NCBI GenBank assembly: GCA_910589415.1
Contig: OU342633.1
Span: 54,740,404 to 54,804,403, forward strand
Source: Malachius bipustulatus
Lineage: Eukaryota > Arthropoda > Insecta > Coleoptera > Melyridae
DNA: 64,000 nt
Direction: 5' to 3'
Shown: piece by piece, positions 42,950 to 57,100 of the stretch
How the letters are laid out: each line of letters starts with the position of its first letter
How positions within the stretch are numbered: the stretch's first letter is position 1
The notes under the pieces: generated by a model
Seen by the model: only the letters and a program-made list of their open reading frames with translations
Database searches by the model: none
What the model was told of the DNA's origin: nothing
Position numbers and translations under genes: made by a program

Positions 42950-45900
42950 TTTGCTGGCTATAGTCTGCATTAGCTCGCGTCTGCGATTCGACGCCTGTTG
43001 AATGTTGCATGGATGATAAATTGAACGTAGATTAAAGGATTTACAGCGCACTGACGCGAGACCCTTGCAGACTTGTGAAAAACGTCAAAAGCTACTTTAT
43101 TTCCGATTTCAGTGAGATTTGCCAGTTGTCATAATTAATTGCAGCCTGATTTGAGTAATTTTGCGTGTTTTGAAGTTGAAAATGTTTCGTTAGATACTAT
43201 AAAGCACTATAAGCTTGCGGAAAAATCGTATATGTCACTCGACTGGAATGCTTTTTGTGTTTTGCTGACTTATAACAGTTGAGATCAACACAAGATGACC
43301 ACCATCTACCTACTCCTAGTAACATATTATTTTTTGCGAACTTCATCAAACATTTTCAACAACTCCAAAAACCAAAATAGTCGAAAAAAATTCGAACAAA
43401 GGTTTTATTTACTATGTAAGTACGTCAATGGTTAACTTTTTCTTTTGGAATTACTATGCAGAAGGTATAGGCCAGGAAAACATAAAAATGTTAGATTAAG
43501 TTCGCAAAAAAATATTTTTTTCAATCCTGAGTTATTGCTTAACTTATAATAATTATTTGAAGATCTTCAAAACCCTAAATTTCAGTCAACTAGCATTTTA
43601 TAAGAGAAAAATGTAGGTATTTTTTTTAACTCACTTTAATTTAAGGCGAGATACACGCACAGATGGTCTTGAATCATAAATGGGACCGGCGTTTCTCAAT
43701 TGGGATAAATTATTTATTTTAGGTAAAGAATCTGAAATAATAATTTTGGATATCGAAATCAAGATTTCGCTTAATTGTTATGGATGTTTGACAATAAGTT
43801 TTTTTTCACAATTTTTTTTTTTTTTTTAATTTCATTATCAGTTGTATCAAATTACCTTAAAACAAATACAATAAGCTCGGGATGGTAACGTCGAGTTAAC
43901 GACAGGCATATAAATATTATTTAAATTGCCCCTGTTGCTCTTTATAAGGTGAGCATACAATAAATTGTGGATGTTTATAGCATAACAAGGTCCAAGATAA
44001 TGAGTGCTAGTGCTAGACTGAGAAAATTAACTTCTACCGTAATAGGTTCATTCCCTTCACACATTCCTTATACGAAATTGACTAACGGCCACTGATGAAC
44101 CTGACCGACACTTCCAAATTTAGTGAGTCTTCAAATTGTTTGACAAAATTAAAATTTTCTCAAACCTCTTAAGACAGGTCGTTAACCGTTCCTTAGATTA
44201 CTCAAATAGTGCGTTACACTAATTGACTGTTTAAACCAAAATAAATTAGGTTTTATAACTGATGTTACCTACATCACTTCCAGTTTTACATTATCGAAGA
44301 TATTATCACCAAATAATCACCTTTTCTCTGAAAATGATTATTAAGTAGCATTTTAATCATTATTTCATGATGATGGTGGTGGTTGGTTATATAAAAATAT
44401 ACTTCAGATCATCTTTTACTAATACTTCTAAAATAACATAACAGCTACATCTGCGCGTACTTCATAATAGAAAGAGCTTAAAGTGTTCAGGTGTTTCAAG
44501 AAAAATTTAGATATTATATGTATAGGGTGAGTTTATTAACCTGAAATTTATTATTGTTAAAATTAGTCCACCTCCCTTCATCATCTAATTGATGACGGGG
44601 AAAGATAAATTTGAAATCCTAAAAAGCAACCCTTATTTTTTAGCAGATTCAGATTTTACGACTAAAGATACGAAGAGAAATTTTTTTTCGTTCAGTACTT
44701 ATTACTCGAATATGTGAAAATTTCATAATCAAATACTCAACCTGCACATTTCTAAGTGAAGTGTTCTCAAATTAGTATATCGAGTATGGGGCTTGATGAT
44801 TTTTAAATGTCAAATGGCGACAAACAGCCTTTTCGGGGCCTTGAATGGCTGTAATTAAAGATACATTTAACAATAATAATTAATTATTATTACCTACTGA
44901 CTTAATGCGATTAATAATTAATTATTATTAAAAGAATTAAACTTTCTTGGATATTTGCCTATTCGTTTGTTCACAGTTAGGTAAATAAAAAACTTTTGTA
45001 TAGAAAAAAAGTACCCAATTCAATTTTTGATAAAAAAAAATTAATCAAGAAACTACGACTAATAAGTTGGACTTTAAAATAATAATAAAATAATAGGTTA
45101 CTGTCTCAGTCTAACAGACAGTCTTTATTTCAGCATGACAAGGGATCTCATCATTCAAAGCGTTAAAAAAGGACCGTGACTTGTCAAGGGTGTTCAACAG
45201 GTGAACTTGTTTTGGTTAGCCTGTCACTCAAAGAATAGACGGGTTTACTCCTCTGTCACACTCCATTACCTGCTGGTCTTTCGTCTTGTCATTATAAAAT
45301 GGTTTGTAATAATGCAATACGATATTATTAATTTTTAATTAACTGCATGATTTCTTCTGTAATAGAAACATTTTTATGGGATAATGATAATAATTACTAA
45401 TAAAGGAATTGATTAAATCATGGAAACACGCCTACCTGCATGAATATAAATGGATTGAGGATTTCGATTAATTTCCAAGGATGATGTACTAGCACTACTT
45501 ATTGCTTTGAATTTAAGAATAAATTGATTATAATATAATGTAGCGCAACGAAAAACAAGACGAAAAACAACGAAAAAATTTAATCTTAAAAAAAAAACTC
45601 ACACCAAGCGAGAAGAAATTTGTCCTTGATATTTGAAGTGCCTACCTCAGTTTATAAATTTAATTCAGTGCTTCCCAAAAAGTAAATCCGCAAAATTTAT
45701 CTTTTTTGTAAAATATTTCTCGCGAGGTGAAACTAATAATATTTTAATCTTCATGTTGTGTCTTTCTTGATTTCAATAAATCACGTAAGGGATTATTCCT
45801 CTAGATAGCAGGTGTCCTTGATCTGCAATTGTTACGTAGAGATCCAGACGATCCTGGAGCAGTCGAAGACTTCAGTCGAGCTCAGAAGTGTAAGTGAGTC

Positions 45901-48900
45901 TCTTTCTACCTGGTTTCAGTGTGAGCTATTACAATTTTTTTTGTAATGACTGGTTAGACAAAGCCCGGTCAGCTCGATTTTTTTCGCAAAATCCACTTAG
46001 AGAAAGTCTGGTCAGTTCCAAAATTCGGTAGCTAGTTTTTTTTTTGCAAGGTTCGGTTTGACAAACTCAAAAAAGCTCGAGCTTTCGTCCTGATCGGACC
46101 TTACAAAAAGCGAATTTGTGAGTTGACCGGATCTTGTCAAACAAAATCTTGCCAAAACTAAAAACCAACTAAAACTAAATAAAAACAAACTTGCCGCCTT
46201 ACATTTTGCTTACAGTTCTATCACAAGAAGAAAATCTTAATAACAAGATAAAAATTTAAATAACAAGAGAAAATTTGAAAATTATAAGAAGATTTTTCCA
46301 ATTTTTGTTTAATTTAGAAGTAGAAGAGCCATTTTATTCACTTTATCTAAAAAGCCGCCGCTGTAATTACTCATATCTTGGCCCTCTTCTATTCTTTTTA
46401 TTTATAAATCACTTTTGCGTAATAAAAATTAAGAAGTCACATCCTGATGTTACGTTAAAATTATCCGTCCGATTTTTCGTGAGCAGATAGCTCGCCAGAC
46501 TAATCTGAATATTCCGAATACTAATTATGTTACTTGAGTGGTGTACTGAAAATCAATCCCGATCCCAGTCACCCTCGTGATAGAGTCAAGTCCCCCAGGA
46601 TCTGCATCCATCAGCATCTATGGATAAGCTTCGCGTCACATTCCGTTCATCCTGGCAACGATGCGCACCATGAGCGGGGGGAGAGGAGCTGTTACTGCTG
46701 GATATAATTTTGTACCTATATGTATACGTTCACCTCTATATAAAAAAATATCGACATTGGAAAGTGTTAACTTAATGTATGTGATCTCGGTCTCCTCCAG
46801 ATATGGATGTTCCTAACCTTTAAGTGATCATCCCGGGTAGGTATTAAAAGTTGGTAATTTAGCGCGTCCAGGACATGAAAAAGTTCACAATACAATTCAT
46901 TTTTCAGGATGACAGCTCCACGATTAACGTGACTAAACATTAAAGGCGATTTACGCTTCTAGTAATCCTTATAATCAGATTAGTAAAAATTTCCGGTGGG
47001 GATTTTGTTAAAACTCCAAACATTTGACACGAGTGCTTATGCACAATAAATAAATATATTTATCTAGGCATTATGTAATCAAGTTATACCGTTAATGATA
47101 TAGCTTAGCTATTCGAATAGAGCTTTAATTGCATGGGACTCTAAATTATATACAGCGACCAAATATTAATCAATCCGACCATATGGTCGCAAAAGACATG
47201 AAAACCGCTGGGATATGCGAACCTAATATCTCCGGTATATCTGTTTTGTTGAGAGGAGTGAAACGTGAATAATTTTAGGTGCGTGAAGCCGTTTGCCGTT
47301 TTTGAAGCCAGATTCGTAGCATAATGTATTCTAATCGGAGTTGAGTCGGTTTCCGGTGTCGAGGTTTCGCGTAGGCAGACTCGTAGCTTGTGCCGAGCAC
47401 GGGCCAGGCCAGCGAAGACGACCGCTAGCTTGCTGCTCATAATGGGAGCCGAGATCCAGCTGGGAAGGTCTTATTCATAATATCCAATTTGTAATGAATA
47501 AAAAGATTTAGTTTCATCATAACCAGTAGTTAGAATCAAGATAGGAATTTATGCCACTTCATTGCGTGATCTATCAGGGAAGGATGAATTAACATGCTCT
47601 GTCTGCTCATGTTCAAAATTTTGTTTATTCGTTGAGGGATTAGTAGTTGATGGGATCATTAAACCCTTAAACCGCTATGGATCTATGAAAATAAAGTATT
47701 TTAATGATAATATAGCGATAGGTAAAATTCTGTATAATTTGCTTTCATGAGAAAACTGAAAAATTATCCTAATTCAGGGGTCTCCCTATTAAATTCTAAA
47801 ACAATGTCATTAAAACGGACGAAAACTGATATTTTTTAAATTAGTATAAATTTTAGGTTTGAAATGAAAATGGGTTCAGATTTGATTTCTTATTGAATTA
47901 GTTCACTCTAAATCAAAATTGGTGACATTTTTTTCCAACATTCTAAGAAAAGGAGAAGGAACATTTGATTAATTTTAAATTATATGGAAAATATTTATTA
48001 GTATGAGACACATAGTCTAATTTTCGCATAAACTACTATTGTGCATTGAAAAATTATGCAAATATGCCAGGCAGGTGTTACCTACTACAACATGGTGGCT
48101 AGAAACTCGATTACGCTATGTGAATGCGTAATAAAGTTTAGTGTTTGTATGCAGACAGAAAAACACTGTCTTTGTAAACGATCTTGCATTTAGAAAATAT
48201 TTATATAAAATAAGAAATATTTTCATAGAATACGAAATTTTTTTTGAAGTAGGTTAATGATTTATAGGCAAGAAATTATTTTAATTAAACTGTACCTACT
48301 TAACAAGAAAATCTTACAATAATTATTATTTACATCTGGAAGTTGGAATAAACATTAATATAATATACGGATTTCTTTGATTAAGATTGTATAGCTAATA
48401 AAACGTCTTCAATTAGGATTAAGGTGTATAGCTAGAAAATTTTTCGAAAAATTTGTCACTTTTATCAGAGCCTTGTTCAGGTCAGTTAATCAAATAATCC
48501 AAAAATATAAATAATATAATATTAGATAATGAGAGACACCGAAAAAATGTGATTATTAAAAAATCATGATTAGGTTTCATTTGATGGACTATTTTGATAT
48601 ACAAAAGCTACAATACTGCCTGACCCTGATAACATTTCCTTAATTTCTCTTGAAAGATGCATCCATTGTCTCTTCTGTGATTTTCAATAATGTCTCTTTC
48701 CTCTTAAGATATTCCCTTCACTTGGGAGAACTCAACGGTATGTGAATTTCCATAGTTACAAGAAAAACTATAAATACAAAAACAACGATTATCTGAGGAG
48801 ATTCCTAAAACACAAGTTAAGCAGTGTAGACCACTAAATCATAACCAAACATCGTGAACATCTAGAAAAATTTCGAACATCAAGAATTTGGTAAAGAACA

Positions 48901-49860
48901 GAGGCCGTATCTGACTACTAGCAGAAACATATAGCCGTGCAGAGATTTGGCTAGCAGGTAGCTGACAATTGCAGTTTGATTTGGGTACAGCCGTGCAGCG
49001 ATTTGGATTCTGCGATTTTGACATTGAAGATAGAAAAACGTAGCAGCGAATTGGATATATCTGTGCAGAGATCTACATTAAAATTGTTGACACACTAACA
49101 GCAAGGCTACTAGAGTTGACTTAAAGCTTTGTTCAACAGCTGATTCCGTGGGTTATTCCTTTCGTTAACCTACGAGGGACTTCTGTCAAGAATTAATGAC
49201 AGAAAGTCGGTGACGAATAAGATTCATTAAGGGAACAAACTTTGAGTAATTTTAAGTTATTTTTAAGTTCGTTGTAAATGTTATTGTTGGGAAAATTTCT
49301 TATTGTAATAAAACCCAAACAAATTTAAATTTGAGTTTCAATAGGAGTGTATAGGTTATGAAAATTTTAAAAAATTTATAAAAAAAAATACTTGAACTCA
49401 CTCTGAGTCATAGAGGTCTCATACAGACTAAACTTTTACTTTTACAAAAGAAAGGCCCCCTAAATAAATAAATTGTTTATGGTAAGAGGGAATCAAAGAG
49501 GAAAATAAATTTTCAAAAAAAGAGTAGAGAAAGCACAGTCCCTGCGAACCATAACAGTACCTATTCATAGTATTTATGTTGCGTAATTGAACTTTTGTGA
49601 GAAAGATGTGTCACGTAATAAAAAAAAAAAATTTAATTCAAATATATACCGAGTGTTGAGAAACTCAGGGAAAAAACCAACCACACACTATTGTATGGTG
49701 TTGTGGGATTCCAAAAATCAAAACAAAAAAATTCTACCTTCATCTGTTTCCGAGGTATCGCAATAATTTGTTTCGAAAAGATGGCAACATTGCATTGAAT
49801 TTTCTGGTAAAAAATACAGTCTGCAATCTCTTTTTCATTTTGTTATTGTATATAATGTAT
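42950..49860. other. AT-rich intergenic DNA, no supported gene
   Basis: I recognise no exon or RNA gene. Two palindromes (AATAATAATTAATTATTATT at 44873-44892 and a near copy at about 44913-44934) lie about 40 bp apart. A possible foldback lies at about 45958-46140 (GACAAAGCCCGGTCAGCTC against its right-hand partner ending GGATCTTGTC). About 47270-47450 is locally GC-rich with a 99-codon minus-strand frame, but I see no domain or splice context. Near 48932-49070 an AGCCGTGCAG-GATTTGG phrase recurs at irregular spacing. Confidence 0.45.
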
Positions 49861-49870
49861 GTATATTATA

Positions 49871-50340
49871 CAGGGTGTTTCATTAATCAGTGCAGAAAAT
49901 TCAACTGGAGGATTCCTCGCTGAATTTTAAGGGGGGTTTGTCATAAAAAACATTTCTTAAAGCCTCCCAGAAGAAGTTACAGCCCCTTAAACTTGGGTAA
50001 AAAATTCACATTTATCGATTTTTTTCTGAAATGTTTTGAAATAAAAAAAAGACGGCTAGGTATTCGAATACTATACTACCCCTAAAAGTTTTTTTTCAGA
50101 ATTTTTTTCCTAAATATTTTTTTTAATCTTTATTCACACTTAGGAGGGCCAGTTCCATTGAAAAGAAATGTTTCTCTTAAAAATTTCACGGAAATCAATA
50201 CTTTTCCACTAAAGAAATAAAATACGGGCATGTAACTTCTTCGGGGAGGTTTTAAGAAAAAAAAAATTATGACAAACCCCCCTTAAAATCCATCAAGGAA
50301 TCTCCAGTTGAATTTTCCGCACTGATTAATGAAACACCCA
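49871..50340. mobile_element. Foldback element of 470 bp, CAGGGTGTTTCATTAATCAG ends
   Basis: TA|CAGGGTGTTTCATTAATCAG pairs with CTGATTAATGAAACACCCA|TA at the right. Pairing runs inward about 130 bp through AATTCAACTGGAGGATTCC and AAGGGGGGTTTGTCAT. The AT-rich centre has no frame. TA dinucleotides flank both ends. Confidence 0.8.
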
Positions 50341-50344
50341 TACC

Positions 50345-53300
50345 CATAATATAATATGTATAGGTATTATCAATATAAATTTGTAAAAATAATTATGTAT
50401 CATTAAAATTTCAGGTCTTAATAGAGCGACAATTTGCATTATAAATCTCCTCGATTAAATCTGCAATCGATCACAAAAATCAACATTCCGGGGAGGAACC
50501 GTATAAACGTACCTACCGATAAAAATATCTTTTATTGAATTTTTATTTCACTTTGGAAATAAATTTAACAAGAGAATAAATCGCTCAGGTATGATCTTAC
50601 ATGCTACTACATTATCAAATTCTTTCACCTGCCAACCTTGATTTATACACAATGGCTGCCACCCTGCTGTGTCTTACAAGCAACCACTAAAATTATATCG
50701 AAGCTATAAATTTCACGATTTAAGTGTTGTTGTTATAGTACATTTACGATAAAGAAGTGCGATATAAAACTCAGGAAACGAAATAGTAATCCGCAGTCTT
50801 TGTACAATTTTATTGCTGACAATATCAATCCAATATCAAAAACACCATATAAATATAAATATAAGAAGTGTTCCAGTTAAGTTGTCAGATTATTCCTGAG
50901 CGTTTAAAATAATTTTATCATGAATATATTCGTTTCCATATGTTGTAGGTAATAAAACCTAATTAATTGTATCTTTCATAAAAATTTTTAGTCTTGTATG
51001 TTCCCATTTTAAATTTCCAGAATTCAAAAAAATGTATCATAATATTGTATCATAAGACCATCAAATTTTAAGTTAACCTAAGTCTCTTTTTTATCTATGC
51101 GTGATTGACTCTGTTCAAATGAAATGAAGTGTTCGTCCATTTGTTCTTTCTTCCAAAACGTTGAGGTTGCGGTGTTGTGGGAAGGTGTTGTGCACCTCAA
51201 GCGGCTAGGCCATCAAGGACACCTTTAACCTTTCCCAAACAAGAGTGGAACTTATACCCAAACCTCGTTCTACTGGGTTTGAAGCCCTTCACCCTTCCTA
51301 GTTTAACATATCACATATCTCATACCTTGAAACAAATAAAGATTTCGGATAGAAAAAATGTATTGCGGATTGCGGATAATAAACTATGATTTTGTGATTC
51401 TGTTGAAAAGTGATAATTTTGTTTTGCAAAAGGTTACCCACTCGATGAAGCTCGTTTGCAATCTACCTCGCTCATAAAATAAAATCGCTTTTTAATACTT
51501 TCATAACTAGCAAATTTCTTACATAAATTCTTTATGACAGATTTTTTCAATTGTATCATAGTCTAACAGAACACTCTTGGAGGTCAATAAAATATATCGA
51601 GTTAAAGAAAAATTATAAATTACATTATAAATTCTATAAGATATTTGAGAAACATAAATTTGGTGTAATCGTGGATGCAATAATTAAATCAGCAGAAACA
51701 TAGGCAGGTACTGAAGAATTTCTTTGTGATGTATTATTACAGGGAACTAAACAAAAAGTTTCATGTTATATTTCGACTGATTAAAAACGGAAAGCATAAC
51801 TTATTTATCCATGTAAGATGAATAAGTAAAAATTACAGATAATTAATTCTTCTATTCAGAGGTACCGAGGCCATTTTTCAACTCCATTATCTCTGTGTGT
51901 GTTTTGTAACTTGATATATATTCATAGCAAGGAGGTAGCAGCTCCTTTATATCAACATTATTCCATAGGATATGAGCATTAATAACGGGCATTTGTGATG
52001 TATTCATGTAGCTTTATGTAAGAGATTATTAATCGAATAGCTTTTGCACTTCGCTGTGGGTATCATATCAGGACTCCGCTATGTCGGACCGGTGACTACT
52101 GAATAGAAGGAGAGATCCTAGCATGGAGTCTTCAGATGAGGCCTCTTAGTGGGAGGCTTGCCTCATTTCGGTAAGGTTCAATGTTTAATAACGTTAAAAA
52201 TTATTGCTTTAATCAAATAAATGACTTCGACAACGTATATCATAATAGTGAGAGTAGTTTGTGTCTTTTGAAGTTGCATTAGTCAGGGAATGTTTATTAC
52301 ATTAAGAAACATTAACTTTCATTCTTCAAAAAAGTACTAAACTAAAACCAAATTATTGTGGATATATTTGAAGAATAAAATTAAACTGATTCTTCTTTAA
52401 TGTAACATATTTCGACTGCTAAGTGTACCCTAAGTGATGTATTAATTTTCTCGAACAAACTTGAATCTTGACAAACTATAAACTATCAATCTAAATATTA
52501 CCTTTCCAGCTAATTTTCGATGTACTTCAGATGATAACATACCAGCAGGCAAAGTGAATAAAGGCACTTTAGGTATCTATTTTATTTTATTTCTTAACAT
52601 AAAATAACATTGTAATACGAATTTTATTGTTTGAGCTTGCCGGACGATACAATGCCCGTCTTCAGGAGAACAACATTCCATTTTTTCTCTCGGGGAATAT
52701 TAACCGGTTTATTGGATATGGCGCTATATAAAAAGTAAGACTTTCGCCTGTAGATAATATGAAGAAAAAAATCCTGCAAGTAAACATATTTATTACCATA
52801 CTTCTCAAGTAAATGTCTATTTTGCAGACCATAAGAGACTTGCATATCGAGATTATTATACATATGGAATAGTATACATAGTGATACTCGCAATCTGAAA
52901 TACTCATTACTTTATATAAAATATCGGCCCTTCTAATTTTATTTCGAATGCTTTACTGTAATGCTTCTACGCTATATTTTTTAAAAATTAAGTGCGTCAG
53001 ATAAATTTGTACCTTTTCATGAAGCATTAAATTTATGTCGCCTATTATGCGTAATAAAGTTTATATGACGATCCTTACTTTGTAGCACCTAATATTAATA
53101 CCTGGAAAATGTTGCAATTATCGTAGTAAATTTACTTTTTTCAAATCATATTTATGCATGTTTTTCCGCATTTTAAATGAATATCGTCAGACAACATAAT
53201 TAAAAGTCGTTATCGATAATTATTATAAAAATTTACGCCTAACCATGCAAAGTGATGTTTCGTGAGTGGTTCAAAGATTTTTAAAAATTTATTGAATTCA

Positions 53301-53950
53301 TTCCACTCATAATAATTAGGTATTAAAAAAAAATAACAGTTCTAGTTCTAGAAATAAAAAAATAATAATTAGGGACCTATAATAGGTACCTATTCTTCAT
53401 ATTTTTTAAATAAATTATTGAAAAACATTTTAAAATACCTAATAGAAAGAATCTAGACCTCATAATATTAGGTTTAGCTTACGATGTAAATTTCTCAAAT
53501 TTATGGCTAAACTAATCTGCTTGTATTTGGTAAGGCAGACGTTGCATCGCTGCAATGACATTTACATTTTAGCGAATCTGAAAATACCACTAAATCTGGA
53601 TTGTCCCTCATAAATAAACGATGTCTATCAATAACCAATATCCACTTCTAAAAAAATCTTAAATATTTTTTTATCCTTCATGTTTCATTTCACATCACTC
53701 TGGGCATCAGGGAAATTACAGGAGTGGTTTCTAGATTCCAAAGGAAAAAAAAATATCATGCAGGACTGGATGAAATTTCCCCCTTCATTGCCAAACACTG
53801 CATATCAAAACTGGCTCGACCATCATCTTCATGCTTTTCTTGAAAATACTGGTACCCTGTCCTGGTCCTACCATTATTTTTTGTGAAACAAATCTACTAA
53901 GATGGTTCCAATTCAACTTACAGAGTAACAGAGTTCATCTCTAACGGTAT
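50345..53950. other. AT-rich intergenic DNA, no supported gene
   Basis: Nothing here meets the standard for a gene. The overlapping 81-89 codon minus-strand frames at about 52.62-52.91 kb share one DNA stretch in two frames and show no domain. The 68-codon frame at 53.68-53.89 kb may be the edge of the retroelement remnant that follows. Confidence 0.45.
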
Positions 53951-53969
53951 ATACGATGACTTGAGCACG

Positions 53970-54440
53970 ATTTGGTAGCTGTTGGACCTCTCCAAGGCTC
54001 TCGATAGCGTGAATACGTGGACGGTCCTTTCTTGGTTTATCAACTACCTGCGACTAAGAATGCAGGTGATGGAGCTGATTGGGTATGGAGGTCGAGTGGT
54101 GCATGGGACCCCTTTTTGCTCTGATCTCCTCTGGATCTCCATAGGCTGATATTCTCGTTTCTATTCTTTCCATATTTTAATTTAACGACCTGGATCCCAA
54201 AATCCATTGAAAATTGAGCGTCTGCTTGCCTCAGACTAAAGCTAGTCTTTATCAAAAACTGAACTGATTAATTTTCAATCGTACAGATTGTGCCTGTCTC
54301 CTTTAGCTTCCATCTCCACTGATAGTGTTCAGATTGCACCATGGGTTGTTCTTAAATTCTTGGAATTTCAGATCGACGAGAATCTGAACTGCATAGCTCA
54401 CTCTGACCACTGCTCGTATCACCGACTGCCAGTTATACTT
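53970..54440 (+). pseudogene. Degraded LINE reverse-transcriptase remnant
   Basis: At about 53980-54074 the plus strand encodes LDLSKALDSVNTWTVLSWFI, followed by NYLRLRMQVMELI. This matches the L-D-x-S-K-A-F-D-x-V block and the downstream W-F-x-x-Y-L-x-x-R-x-Q-x-V block of Jockey/CR1-type reverse transcriptases, with the sequence between them deleted. At about 54342-54430 another frame encodes VLKFLEFQIDENLNCIAHSDH, resembling the K-F-L-G-x-x-I-D-x-x-L-x-W-x-x-H block found after the catalytic core. Stops and frameshifts separate the pieces. No intact element remains. Confidence 0.6.
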
Positions 54441-54444
54441 GCTT

Positions 54445-56740
54445 TATTCTACTGGTGATAGTATTATTTCTGCATATCATGGACATTATTATAATTATTA
54501 TATCTCCTATGACTATTCTCGACCCGTCGAAGTGGCAGTTCACATGAAATTTTTAGTACTGTCAGTTACTGCCATCAAATTTTGATCCAGAGAATAATAA
54601 TTATTAACAGAATAATATCATGATATCACAATGAAATTGGTCGAAACTTGAACAGAAGCTTGGCAAAATTGAGGTGTAATTCTCCCTGGAAGTAGTCGAT
54701 GATTTGAGTTCAAGTTCTCAAGAATACGATCAGCATGTTATGGAAAATTTTCTAATGAGAAATTTGCATTGGCACGATCTGCGGTGATCGTTCCTATTCA
54801 AAATGCAAACTTAACATTGAGATGTTTGAACAGCTCGATGTCATATTTTTTGGCACTTTGGTCACAGGCGTAGGTAGCAAATGGAAAAAGCAAAGTTTGG
54901 AAAATGAAACTAAATAATAACACAGATAAAGAACGAGGAATCCTATTTGAGTGGGTATTAAAAACAAAGTACGGGTCTAAGAAGCTGTAGATTTTATTAT
55001 GTGGTGTAATTTTTAACTGAATATATTTAACAGTTACCGAGAAAATGTGTCTTGACAAACGGAGTGTTTAAGTAAGAACTTCCCATCCTATCCGTTTGAA
55101 AATAAGCTGACTTAATAATTAATTGTATGAATTTTTAGACCTTTTTACGCTCGTGAAAAAATGGACGTTTTTTGAAGTTACTTTTACAGTCGGTAATGTT
55201 GCAGTCTCACGAGGGAATCGACTCCCACGAACTCAAGAATAGCCCCTTGTTGTCTGCGGCGAATTTCAGAGATCACTCCGCAGACTTTTTTCCTTTTTCA
55301 AAAGAGAGCTATCAGAATTTTGGCAGGCTTATCCAATAGTAGGTTTTTTATGGGTCAATTTAAGCGACTTGATCTTCTGACCTTGTCATACCTGTACGGT
55401 TCCTCCCTTATCAAACCGATTAACAAAAATCAAAATAAACTGGATCCTTTTCGTTTCACCAACCGCAATCCCAAAAGTCTTTCACGAAGGAGGCCATAAA
55501 ACAAGCTTAAGAATTGATCCATCAATTCCCAGATTTTGTCTATTCAAGGAATGACTCAGAAAACATCTTATTACTGGACTGGTGTCATACACCAACACCA
55601 CTGTGGATGTCACAATATTACCACTAAGAGTGATATTTTCTGTAGTTATTTTTATCATCTGTTACCACCTGTGTCGGCTGAATAAAATATTTTTCTACCA
55701 TAAAGTAGTTGCGTAATTGCGTATGTGTCTAATAATTTATTTCTCTGTTCTGTTATAGATACCAACATCCGACATCCATCGGAAAAGCACGATAGCTTTA
55801 AGACTTTGAGCATTCATCTCTGTTGCGTTACCTTTCAACTACTCAATGTAATTGAAAGTCATAACATAAGTTATACAGAACTACCGGAAAACGATAAAAC
55901 AATTTTTACATTATTTTTATAATAATAATTGTAGGTATCTTTTTTTACAGGGAAGTGGCAGGCAGTTATATTCAGTTCGTTCGAATGGTAAAATGGAATA
56001 CTAATTATTTTTATGGAATACCAGTTATTATGGGATACCAATTACTATACCGATTTAAAAGTTTCCTGCCGGATTTGGTCGCAAGAAGCATGTAGTGTAC
56101 CCCTATCGTTGTGGAAAAAATTGTACTGAAAACTGAAAATTGTAAGCAAAACACCTGGCGTATTACATGTGAGATTCTTCTTCTCTAAATTCTTACCAAG
56201 GTATCAAAAACCCTATTGGATTGTATTTAACACCCCACAGTATGTACTAATCCCTATTCTATTTTTACTTTTTTATTTTTTATTTTTTTATTACCTACTG
56301 AATTTTATATTTGCATTTTAATTATCTATTTATTTCAATATAATAACGCACTGATTCTATTCTTTCAGGAATCACTCAATAGCATCACAGGATGTCTCCT
56401 GAGGAACTCATCGCAAATTTGGGAAGTGTGTTCAGGCATCATAACAAAACAAAAAAAGTCGAATAAACATAGTAGTCAAAAAATGTCAACCGTCTGAGCT
56501 ATTGTTAAAAATATTTTTACTGAATTTATTGCACCTAATTCATTATTAGGGAAAAAATTGCTTTCGAAAATGGAGGGTTTCCTGATTTCAAAATTGGTGT
56601 TTAGAAAACAAACGTACAAGAGAAGCAGCACTTCATCACTGAACTGCTAAAAATCGAGCTTCAGAGCTGACGCTTCAAGAGATGGTTAGCGTTGCAAAAT
56701 AATTGATGCAACTTTATAGTGCAGCAGCAGATTGATAAAT
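54445..56740. other. AT-rich intergenic DNA, nothing recognised
   Basis: I see no supported exon, RNA gene or structured repeat here. Frames of 65-86 codons have no recognisable domains. Confidence 0.45.
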
Positions 56741-56751
56741 ATACTCGTAGA

Positions 56752-56979
56752 CAGGATGTTTCATAATTATTAAATGTCATAATTTGCGGGTATAACGATG
56801 AGACACTACTTCTTTTGTGAATAAAAATTTTAAATCCTAATCAGTGGCTTAAAAATTAAAGCACGATTATTTTGGTTGAAAGAAAAAAAAAAGGAAACGG
56901 GTCTATGTTTGGTTTTGTCTTAAAAACGTGTCCACTATCTCCCTTATTAAATATTGGCATCCAATTATGAAACACTCTG
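56752..56979. mobile_element. Short TIR element of about 228 bp
   Basis: CAGGATGTTTCATAATT on the left pairs imperfectly with AATTATGAAACACTCTG|TA on the right. The ends resemble those of 49871-50340 (CAGGGTGTTTCAT), so it may be a diverged relative. There is no coding frame. Confidence 0.5.
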
Positions 56980-57100
56980 TATATACCCCATAGAATTTTA
57001 CTTTTGTTTTTTCTAAAAACTGTTGTTTTCAGGATTAATGTTTTTATGAGATGAGACTATTTTATGGTCCTACTAACATTAAAGTAAAATTTCTGATATA

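Noticed and set aside
47141..47440. 99-codon minus-strand frame in a GC-rich patch
   Set aside because: It has no domain, signal peptide, splice context or neighbouring exon. It is noted only in the spacer description.
48932..49075. Recurring AGCCGTGCAG-GATTTGG phrases as a CRISPR-like or satellite array
   Set aside because: There are only two good copies and one weak copy at unequal spacing in eukaryotic DNA.
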